Assembly (NCBI GenBank): GCA_025558095.1
Contig: JAIVFI010000016.1
Location: forward strand, 372,001-436,000
Length of the DNA stretch: 64,000 bases
Origin: Hyaloraphidium curvatum
Lineage: Eukaryota; Monoblepharomycota; Hyaloraphidiomycetes; Hyaloraphidiales; Hyaloraphidiaceae
Direction: 5' to 3'
This document shows, piece after piece, positions 34,701-44,900 of this stretch; position 1 is the first letter of the stretch; every line of letters begins with the position of its first letter. The notes beneath the pieces are model-generated. The model did not search any database, was not told the origin of the DNA, and saw nothing but the letters and a program-made list of their open reading frames with translations. A program made the position numbers and the translations under genes.

Positions 34701-37700
34701 ACCCAAGCGATTCCATGGCTACGTCACGACGGGGAAGAAGCGGGCGCCGCTGTCGCCCGAGGGCAAGGTGAAGAAGCGATTGGGGAAGTCACGTGTGGCG
34801 GCTCGCCGATGGTCCAGCGCGGCCGGAGGGAGCGGGGAGAAGAGCGTGGGTGACGCGTTCTCTCCCGTGGTGAGGTCGTCATTCTGATACGTTTCATGAA
34901 CAACAGCAGTCAAGGACCCAAGGCGGCACCACCGGAGGGACCTGGGCCGCGGGCGGGATCCGGCCGCTCTTGACCAGGATTTCCCTCACCCCCATAGCCC
35001 TGTACATAACCGCGAGCGATCTGCCCGACCTCTTCAAGATGCTCGGTGTTAAGCTCGGCCCCTTGGCACCGGACGTGGCCAAGATCAACCCCGATTACCT
35101 GTTTGGACACCTGTTCAACAATGGCAACAAAATTGTTCAGGACGAGCGTCTTTTCCGCCTCCATCAGGAGGGGAAGCGCTCCCCGGCAGGGCACGCGGAC
35201 GCCTCACGGCCGACCCTTCGCCGGTCGGGCGATGCGCTGCACTGCTCGTGCATTGCTGGCATGGTTCTTCGTGGCCCAACCTTTGCCATTGTCGAGGAGC
35301 ACATGGCCGTCGTGCCCAGGGCTTCGAAGCCGAAGGCACCGCAGCAGCAGTGGACGGAATCTGAGCCCAAAGTGACGCCGCCCTTGGATTGTAGGTCCCC
35401 GTTCTTTCATCGGAGCTTCCGCGCCTAACCTGCTTCCCAACAGTCTTCCTCAGCGCGCCATCGCCCGAGCCGTGTTGGGAGTGTACGGAGCCAGAACAGC
35501 ACGCCCACTGGCACGACTTTTCGGCCCAAGATTCGTTCGGGATGCCCGCGGTCCTCGTGCCCACCCTTCCGCACGGTGCTCCGGACCCCCCGCCGGGCAT
35601 GGCCGTCGTTGATGGTATGTCATCCTTGCCGCTGCACTCAGCGCTGCTGATGTGTTCATCTTCAAGCTCACGGCTGGCTCCATGCTGGCGGGACCGTCTT
35701 CTTCCCCCCGCCCGCCATTACCGACGATGCCGAGCACTTGCTGGTAGATCCCGACTCGACTCCTTTCACGTGGATGGACGTGGATCAGGATTGGATCGGG
35801 CTCCCGCCTCCCGCCTCCATCCCCCCCGAACCCCCACCCGCAACATCACCGAACTCCTCCACATCGGTACCTTCCGAGTCTCCATCCTCCTTCACTCCCA
35901 CCCTCGCTCCTCCGCCTCCTCTTCCCATCCCGACGGCCTCGCCTGTGGGTGCCGCAGGATCTTCTCCGCTTCCGCCCTCTTCTCCACCTGCCCCTGCTCA
36001 GCCTCCAACCTCCGCTCCTCTCCCACCGCACCCTCGCTCTACGTGCTCATCGATACCTCGTCCGCCTGTTGACTGGAAGACCTCTATACCGTGCTACAAC
36101 TTTAGCCGGAAGGCGGACGCGGAGAAGCTAATGCCGCACTTCCTAACAATGGCAACGGAAGAGGAGATGTGGGATGCCGCCCAACGGGGCCTTCCCGTTT
36201 CTGGTGGCGTTGTCTTTTGCGATCCAAATCGCTGGTTCTATATGCAGGGCGGTCGACGACTTGCACCCGCGTTTGTGGCCCGCTGCCTGGACCCCGGCCC
36301 GGGGAGACGGTTCGACTTCGCAAACACCCACCTACCCGAGCTTTCGGAGAAGATCGTCGTCACCAACCCGGACGGCACCACATCGACATACATTCTTGTG
36401 CGCGCCAACGTGCCCAAGGGGTGCATCTCTGCGGGCCGCATCAAGGACATCCGGCTCGAACACTCCTGCGACGAGACGGCCCGCGTTGCGCGGGCGACGC
36501 AGGCGGCGCCGCGCAACATCCGCTGCCGACACCACCCGGACGGCGCCGCCAAGCTCTCGGCTCACCGCCCGACCAACCGCGGGCATGCGAACCGCGACGA
36601 GAAGCTGCGGAAGGCCGAACGGAACTGGACGCTTTTCCCCAACCCCGACGGCGGGTCCGATGCCGACGGGGACAGGTTCTGGGGTGGTATCGCCGGCTTT
36701 GGGCGCGCCGGCGTCCGCCAGCTTCCGGAGCTCATTCTCGGCGTGCCTGGGGACCTCGATCGCCGGATGTGTGGTTACCAGCACGCTTCTAGGAAACTGG
36801 CGTCGCTGCGCAAGTCGCACACCCTCCCCTCCGGCCTGACAATCGAGGCTTGGGAATCGGCACTGCCTTCGCAGCGGACGACGAGCTGCGAGCAGTTTCG
36901 CAAGTACGCCCATGCCATCACGAAGGAGCTCTGCTCCGTCGTCAAGTTCTACTGCAATGATGAGATATGGTTTGTTCACGGCCAGCCTGCGTGATTGGGA
37001 TGCAGCCTTCCTGACGCCTTCTTTTGCAGCCGCGACCGCGTCCGTACCATCCGGAGGCGTCGGCAGGTGCTCGACTGGATCGCCCGCGACCTGTGTCGCA
37101 ACCCGTACTCGGGCAAGTTCGATTCCCAGACCACCTTCGCCTATGGCGCCGCCCGCTTTGGTCACGCAAGCAAGGGCGGTCCGGCTTCTCGGATTGTGCA
37201 GTTCAGGGCCGCGCTCGCGGCCGTTGGAATCCTCGTTTTGATCAACGAGTACCTGACGAGCCAGATGTGTTCAAAGTGAGTTTTCCCTCGTACTTCGCGC
37301 CTGATTTCGCGGCATTGATCGCCCTCTCGGCAGGTGCCTGACGACCTACGTTGTCCCCATCACCAACCCCGGGTGCCGTGGCGAGATCCGGGGCGCCAAG
37401 TACTGCCCGACCTGTCGCACGTACTGGATGAGGGACGTCAACAGCTGTCGGTCCATCGGGTACCTGTTCTGGTTCGCGATCGCTACCGGTGGCGAGCGCC
37501 CCTGGCCGTTCAAGCCTGACACCAGGAGGCGCAAGCCGTCGAAGCCGGCCGCGAAGTCCGCTGGTACGCTGATTTTGCTCGCTTTGGAGCGTGTGAGCTG
37601 ATGGCGTTGCAGGCACCACTCTTCAGACCGGATCCGTTCCCACCGTGCCCAAGCGTCCTGGTGCGGTGGCGCGGGGACGCGGCTCTGCCAAGAAGGTCAG

Positions 37701-37836
37701 GCTGGACGGCCCCGGCCGTGGGTCTTCTTATCTTTCTTCTCTACAAATTGGCGGGTGGTGCGAGCCCTCGCCTGTGCCCGATTGTGGGCTTGATCGAGGT
37801 GGAGTCCGAGAGGACCGCCTTTTTGGTGGCAAGTAG
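31789..37836 (+). CDS. Fanzor (eukaryotic TnpB-like RNA-guided nuclease) module
   Basis: Fanzors are RuvC nucleases guided by a small RNA. Exons with matching phases: 31789-32369, 32424-34869, 34910-35390, 35444-35614, 35667-36990, 37030-37275, 37334-37563, 37613-37836. Spliced after the transposase exon they give 2,725 codons. Features by fused residue number: a C2H2-like finger (FTCQICRKDGRRVTFAFEAK, about 32266), helical and acidic regions, a PCWECTEPEQHAHWH metal-like motif, a Pro/Ser-rich linker (about 35800-36060), RuvC-I D2260 in CLDPGPGRRFDF, the region FAYGAARFGHASKGGPASRI, INEYLTSQMC with E2566, a zinc ribbon (C2573, C2576, C2599, C2602) and RuvC-III D2609 in YWMRDVNSC. The tail holds a basic nuclear-signal-like stretch (KRPGAVARGRGSAKK). 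No ATG precedes 31951 in this part, so an independent start there or fusion are the options. Confidence 0.85.
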
Positions 37837-37889
37837 CATTCCATATGTGTGTAGCCAGACAGATACAGAACAGAAAACCTACGGATCAA

Positions 37890-38940
37890 ATGAAGCGGAA
37901 GCGGGAGGAATGGACCGCCAAGGAAAGCGATGCCCTCTACGATGCGGTCGCTCGCTTTTCGAAGGCCCGGATCGCGGACATTGCCCGCCATGTGGGCTCC
38001 AAGTCCCCCCTGGACGTCCTCGCGCGGATACACTTCCTGGACCGCGCGCTCGCCGAGGCCGAGGCCCTCGGCCTCGTCGGCCCCGAGTCGGACGGCAAGC
38101 ATGCCAAGTACGATGCGGTCGAGAGCCCTGCGGCGCGGATAGAGGCCGAGGAGCGCGAGTCGGAGGAGTCGGCCCAGCGCGAGGACAGGGAGCTCCGCGA
38201 GGCCCCGCAGACCTTTATCACCAAGGAGATGCGGGCTCAATGGAAGAAGCCCATGGAAATCTTCAACCTGCACATGCTTGCTGTTCTGGCGGAAAGGTGG
38301 GCCTTGTCGTTCGGCGGTTCTGTCAATGTCTCACCGCCTCGGACCAGGGTGTACGTGCGGCACAGCGATACGGCCATCCAGCGCGATGCGTTACTGGAGC
38401 TCTACGACGCGCTGGCACGGTGGCTTCGGCAGACTCTCGCGCAGGTCGTTTTCTTTGCGCAAGCGCGGAAGCCGCGCCGCCAACGTGTCCAGGTGAAAGG
38501 ACCGTTCTGGCCACCGAGCCAAAGCTGACGCGTGTCCTTGGGGGCAGGTCTCGGAGGACGACGTCCGTGACGCCTTGGAGGCGATGCCTTTTCCGAATCG
38601 CAACAGCGAGTACTACATCTCCCACTTGCTTTGGACCGGGAAGGGACGCCGGGCATTCAATGCCCACTACGGGGTCAACCTGGACAGTCTCGGAGGATCG
38701 GAGCAGTTGGGGGTTGCCACAGGGGGGGCAGATAGTATTGAGGAACAAAACCTCAACTCGACCATGGCCCCTTGGCACGAAACGAACCTTGGCCGCGTTG
38801 GCTGCTCGCCGGAACCCGGGGGGGACGAACTGAGTGCAGCAATCGTCGTGGAGGACGACACGAGCTCGGACAGCTCGATGAACTCCGGGCCTCCGGACGG
38901 TTTGGGCGATACAGGAAGCAATGCTTCAGATGCCGATTAA
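37890..38940 (+). CDS. SANT-domain protein, RRN5-like (RNA polymerase I upstream factor)
   Basis: ATG 37890 gives MKRKREEWTAKESDALYDAV, then ARIADIARHVGSKSPLDVLA: a SANT/Myb domain at the very N-terminus, close to the arrangement in RRN5, a subunit of the yeast UAF complex that activates rDNA transcription. After an acidic helix and an intron (about 38297-38346) comes VYVRHSDTAIQRDALLELYD, ALARWLRQTLAQVVFFAQAR and, after a second intron (about 38492-38548), QVSEDDVRDALEAMPFPNRN. The pattern of a long helix followed by a short 'V..DDV..AL' helix resembles a histone fold. The acidic Ser-rich tail ends at 38940. RRN5 is the best guess from domain order; other SANT proteins cannot be excluded. 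Start chosen because the in-frame segment before it overlaps the Fanzor tail. Confidence 0.6.
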
Positions 38941-38993
38941 TGGATCAACTGTACCGCGCAATTGCAGCAGGCAGTTGATATACACAGCCAGGT

Positions 38994-41900
38994 TCAGGCA
39001 AAGCTCTTCAAGGCAATTGACGGCGCTTTCCGCTGCTGGCCTGCCTCCAGAGCAGCTTGCAGCCTGTTCTTCGTAGCGACATCAACCATGCCGACGACGC
39101 CGCGGAAACCCGCGGGATCCGAAACCGCCAACTGCATGAGCGCTTGCGACACAGTGCGCTGCAATTGCTTCGATTGGGAGGATATGTGTCTCGGCTCGTA
39201 CCGTTCTTCGTCGGTCGAGCTTGTCGGAGCCAGGAGGCGTGCCAACAGATCGACGTTCGCTGCGAGAAATGCAGATCCTGCATGTCTCGCATCAGTGGGA
39301 CATCCACAGACTCCAGATAGGAACTCACTCTCTCCATCGGCTGGCAAGCAAGCGGCCGCAGAGGCCAGCACTTGAAGAAGCAGTTCGACAGGCACAGTTG
39401 CCGCGTCCGCGAGAGGTTCTGTGTGGACCCTGTTTGCCCTTGCGAGCGCAAAGTCGAATAGCAAGGGGCCAAGCCGCCGGATGAGCCGTCTGCCAGTCGC
39501 CGAGACGAGTTGCGATTCGCTCCGGGCGAGCCCGAATGCTCCGTTTGCAAATCTGAGTGCTGCGCTTGCGCTCTGGGGGGGAGTTAACGAATATACTTCT
39601 GGTGAAACAGAGACAATCCCACCTCGATGCCTCCGTATGCGAGGACGTTCTCCATTGCCTCGACAATAGGTTGGAGGATGGTTGCATCAGCCACCACCTG
39701 GGGCAGAGTCACGCACACAACGGTCAAAGCCTTGAAGACCGTGGCTCTCCGTTCATCCGAGCTGTTCTTCCGTGTCCTGCAAACGGCAGCGCTCGCGAAA
39801 CGATACACGAGACCGAACCGATTGCAACTTACAAGAGCGCCATCATCTCACCACGAACCAGTCCCGATGCAAGCTGCGCGTCCTTGTCCGGCCACGTGGC
39901 AAAAGACCGAAGGCCGACAGCGAGGCCCACCAGAAGGCGGGACTGGCGTTCTTGATCTGTCTCTGGGACTAAAGAAGCTTGCAACGAGCGTCAGTCCCTC
40001 CAGAGATCCGCGGAACGTCGCCCGCTCCCACCAAGCACAACAGCGAGCCAGAGGGGCACATATCTGGTGGCAAACTCCGGCGGCATTTTGCCAATCCAAG
40101 AAGAAAAGGCGGCAGCGGTGCAAACGACCGTGGAATCCGCCCAACCATCGAATCCTGCGTCGCGATGGTTAGCTGCATGAAACTACCTGATCAAGGCGAC
40201 ATCACGCACGGTTCCGAACCCCTCCAAAGCCCAAGAGATGGTGCGAAGCGATATCGGCAAAGATCTTGAGGAACATCGAGCCGTTCCGGGCGGTTTTCGC
40301 CTCGGCCGCCACAGATTCCGGCGCCAGCTGGGACAGAGCGATGTCGAGGATAGTCGCCACTGCGTCACGCGACGGTGGCGACGTATCTACGAGGCGATCA
40401 AGAACAGCCAACGTTTCGTTCAGGGCAAACTGCGCATTGCGGGTCAGCCAGATCGAGGTGGTGTCGTCAATGCCACGCACTTCCTGCTCTAAAAAGCGAG
40501 CACCTCCGCAACCCAGGAATGACTTGAGCGCCAGAAGGCTGTACGAAACTTCCTGCTCGCGCGGCAGAGACTTGGTCCCTGAAGAAACCTTGTCCTCGCT
40601 CGCAACGGCGCGCAAGCACAAGCCGCAGAGAATGGTGAGGACTCCATCCGCGTCGGCCAGGCTTCCATCGGCGAGCTGGGACAATGTTTCGAGAACTCCC
40701 GGAACCTCGACGGCGATGCTCAGAGCACGCAAGATGTAAACCCAATTGTCGGTGTAGAACTGCAGAGTCGCACATCAAGCTCAGAATCGCATCGATGGCG
40801 TGGCACTTACGGGCAAAATAACGTTGCGGGTGGCCTCGAGATACGTCAATGAGCTGCCCACGTCAATAGTGAGCGGAAATCCTCCCAGGCTACGAAGGAC
40901 GTCGTTCTCCAAGGACAACCTGCGTGCGAGAAAGCATTGGACCAAGCTCAGCGACATTCCTGGAATGCCCACCGGCCGTATTCCCGCAAGGTCTTGAACC
41001 ATAGCTTGGCGAGAGTAGCCTGGTGCCTGAAGCAGACACAATGAGTTCGACAACGACAGAGACCGGCTTTCTTGAATACCCACGGTTGCACAACCGGCCT
41101 CAGGATGTCACCGTGAACCGTGGACATCAAGAGTCGCGCCCAAGCTCCCTGGACGGCCAACCGTACCATCGCTGACGCATGGGGTTGCGGGTCACTTCCG
41201 TCGCCCTTTTCGGCTGAGGAGGACGGTGAGAGACAAGATACCGACGATTGGCCAAAATCCTGACCGGCTATCTTGGCGAGAAGCTCCTGCAGCAGACGAA
41301 GGACTCTAGACAGGGTGCTGAGGTCTTGATTGATGCCGCTGGCAAGGTAAACCGCGCTGACGCGGCATGCAGCACTGGAGACCTCGGCCGACGAGTCGCT
41401 CGTCATCGCAGGGCTGAGTGCAGAACTGATTTGGGCCTGGTACTGCTCCAGAAGGGAGTGTCCTTCGAAATCCGGATCTTGCACCTGACCAAAGGACTGT
41501 GACAAGACCAAGTCAGAATACAAAACTGCGAGGCCGCGCTACGGCTACCTCGAGCACATCCTGCAGCAGATCCAAGCCACTAAGCCTCAAATCTTGAACT
41601 GGGGCCGTCGCGGCGCTGAACGCGATGCGAATGACATCGGCCATGCGGTAGATGAAAAAATCGCTCCGCTTGCCGTGCTCCTCATCCCGAGACCGCGCGA
41701 CCAACAAGTCCACGTGCTCGCGTTGTCCAGACGCCACGACCTCGTGGAGCAGTTGGCGAATGCATGCCATTGCGAAGATGTGCGTTCTCCATCGAGGCAG
41801 CAACATAATGGCGGCCGCGATGGTGGGTGCCGCATGAACCGTCGAAGTCCCTGTTTCGCCCGTCTGGGCATCCAGCATCGAGCTGTCGTCGTCGCCCGCA

Positions 41901-44900
41901 TCGGCGTTCGAGCTGGCTTGGACCGCATCGGCCGCTGGCGCTACCGCAGCTGCGGCCGTCGAAGCGGACAGGATCCGCTTGCAAAGGTCGATCCACCTCG
42001 AAGGAGCCTTTGTCGCCGAAAACCGAACCAATTCACGAAGCACGTCCTTGATCTCGTCCCGCACCATCGCCTCGCCCTCCGTGTCCAGGAGCCCGAACAG
42101 CTGTTCCTCCAGCGAATCAGCCTGCAACAGCAACCGTTCCGGATTCCGCTTCGCCATCTGGTAGAGGCACGTGACGCACGCCTTCCTGAGCACGCGAACC
42201 TGGGAGCGTACGTCCTGGGCCAGAAGGGCCTGCATGTACGGCACGAGACTTGCTGTGTCGAGGTGTGTGGGATCGAAGAGCATGAACTGCTGCGCGCACT
42301 TCAACGCCTCCACGGCGATGAAGGGATCTGACTGGTAGCGCATCTCCTCGTACTGCGCAAAGCACATGTCTCTCACTGCCTTGCTCTTGTCCGCCAGTTC
42401 GGGACCTGTGTGCGATGGGATAAGCAAGGGCTGCTTCACGTCATGGAACTGCCGACCCGCACCAATCACGTTGAGAGTTGCAGACAGGATGCGACCGAGA
42501 ATTGGACCGATATACTCGTTGCCTTCTGCGTTTCCTGCGGCGCCCAGGTGATGACCGTCCGAGCACAGAACCTTGTAGATGAGGTCCAGCGTGGCCTGCA
42601 CGTTGGAACCGAACATGAGCCCGGAGCCCTCGACCATGAGCAGAATGCCGACTAGAGCCCATGTGTGCACGGTGGGATGGGCGTCCATAGCGAGAGACTG
42701 CAGAATGCCGAAGCCAGTTTTGAGCTGCGGTATTCCCGAAAGGCTGCCGCCGTAGCATTGGATACTGCCCAACCCCAAAGCCGCGCCTGCGCGCGTGTTT
42801 GGCTCGCGCACATCGACAATCGCCTGCACCAACTGCTGAGTTAGCGAGCTGGTGAAGGACGATGAGTTGACGACCTGTGCGAGGCGTCCTATGCTTTCGC
42901 TTGCGAGGGCGCGAATCGAGCTATGATCGTGGAAAAGCCCCATCTAGACGGCAAATGCCATCAGTCCGCGGCGACAGCGATCCTTGCGCAATTGAACTCA
43001 CGAAGACGAGCTCTCGCAAGAGCTCCGGAACCCGTCCGGTGACGACATTTCCCTGTCTCGCAACTGCGTGCTTCAGAGCACTGAACACCCCACCCAGTGC
43101 ATTGACCATGGGGTCGACGGGGCCTTTCGCGGACCTCTTGACAGTCCTCAGCAGGTCTTCCAGAATCTTTTCCTGCACAGAGGACCCGACGGCGACGAAG
43201 AGTTGCCCGAATGCATCGATGGCAGCATCGACAGCATCGATGCTGGCTGGCGGCACCATGGGGCACTCGACGCGCCGAGGATCCACTGCAGCCAGATCCA
43301 CTTTTTGAAAAAAGACAGCGCTCGCGTCGTTCTCGGGAGTCGAACCAAGGAAGCGCTCCGCCTGGCGTATGCGAGATCAGCTCCGGAGTGCCACAGCTGC
43401 AGATGAAACCCACCTGTTCCTCGATCGTCTGCACGTCCAGGTCTCTGAGCAGTATCCGGTTGATGCCACGATCCTCCGTCGCCACATTTCCGGCAATCGT
43501 GAACGAGAGTCCTCTGACATAGCTCGTGGCGAGCGCATCCCCGTGCTCTGGAGCAAGCGTCCCCACAATGGAAGCCATTAAGGGCGCGCTCGCCTCAAAC
43601 GACCCCAACTGATAAAGCAGGCAGCAACACCGATACAAACGAGCCCGAATGTGGCACTCCTGCTCGGCAAGATCTTCCTCTGGCGCCTCACCGCTGTTCC
43701 CCGCTTTCGTCGGCGCGGCTTTGCCGATACGCCGGGTCGCATCCAGCGCCACCTGCGCTTCATGCAGCCAAAAGGACACCTTTTTGTCCAGTTCCGCATT
43801 CAGGAGCTCCTTGCCGTTGAACTCGAGGAAGGTGCGCAAAGCAATGAGCGCGGCGTCGGTCACCTGCAGGTACATTTGGAGTTCTCCGTCGCTGCGTGGA
43901 AGCAGCTTGCTCCCGTATCTCTCGAAATGGCTCCGCCAGAAGGTTACAATCTGTTGCAAGTGCACCTTGCAGAAATCGGGCCCCAGGCACATGAGGCTTG
44001 CGATCAGAATCCACGCCACTTCAGCCTGAATGCCGACAATCCGGAAGCTTTTCCCCTGGCTGGCGAGCTTAAGGAGGTGCACGGCCAGGGCCAAGACTTT
44101 GGCACACAGCTCGAAGCTGACGTACAGAGGTCTGCAGGGCACGACCGAGATGAGCGACGCGAGTGCCAAGGCGTATCCGCGGAACCGTTTCGTCCTGTCC
44201 GGCTGATCCGGCGTTAGGTTGGCGACCTCCTTCTTCAGCCAGGGAACGATGCGCGCAATCAACTTGGCGATGTTCTGCGGCGCAGAAAGACACACGCTAC
44301 GCAGCGTCCAGCAGACGGCCGTGTTGACCGATTTGGAGAGGTGGTTGAGCAGATTCCCAAGCGGCTCGACGACCTCCGCGACGTTCGATGCGGCCGGCCC
44401 GACATCATTCAGCAGACTGGCCACTTCCATGAGGACGGTCACGACGGCTGCTTTGCTTGGCCCGGGCGTTCCCGCCGCCGGAGGCCACCTTTTGAGCCAT
44501 CCATCGTTCAGTATCCGAATCGCCTGATTCTGGCCGGCTTCGCTCAGCATCTTGGCCAGAACATTCCGGAGGAGGTAGGTGCACCATTCGCGGGTCGCAA
44601 GGGTGGCACTTTTCGAAGTGCAAAGCTTCGGATGGCATGAAAGTTCGACAATGTGGATCGCAATCTCGGCGTAGTTGGCCTCGACGAACGCCTGCCCGCA
44701 TTGGCGAAAGAATGCAGCATACCCTTCGACAATCCCCACGCGGACCGTCGGAGTCGGATGCTTGATCAGATATTGAGCATAGAAGGTGAGGGTCTCGCCC
44801 AACGACATCATGGGACGAGTGCTGGTCGGTTCGCCCCCCCTCTTCTTGGCATCAACAGGCGGCAGCGGTGGCACCAGGGCGAAAGCCAGCACCGTCCCAA

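Larger units (their letters stand above)
29151..37889 (+). mobile_element. Putative transposase-Fanzor element (ends not found)
   Basis: The interval between the TSR1 and RRN5-like start codons holds only a DDE transposase frame and Fanzor exons, all on the plus strand. That content is typical of a eukaryotic DNA transposon carrying a Fanzor nuclease. Limits given are the neighbouring start codons, not real ends: no terminal inverted repeats or target-site duplication could be seen by eye. Only 104 bases precede the first ATG of the transposase and 53 bases follow the Fanzor stop. Base composition resembles the host genes, and no frame-breaking damage was seen. It may be a young insertion, an element whose ends lie inside adjacent promoters, or a domesticated copy. 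Confidence 0.7.

Noticed and set aside
35738..35770. VDPDSTPFTW as the RuvC-I motif of the Fanzor
   Set aside because: The third residue is Asp rather than Gly and it lies before a long Pro-rich linker; CLDPGPGRRFDF at about 36287 has the expected DPG form and position.
29151..37889. Terminal inverted repeats or TA target duplication
   Set aside because: I compared the two flanks in both orientations by eye and found no convincing match; a computed self-alignment would be needed.
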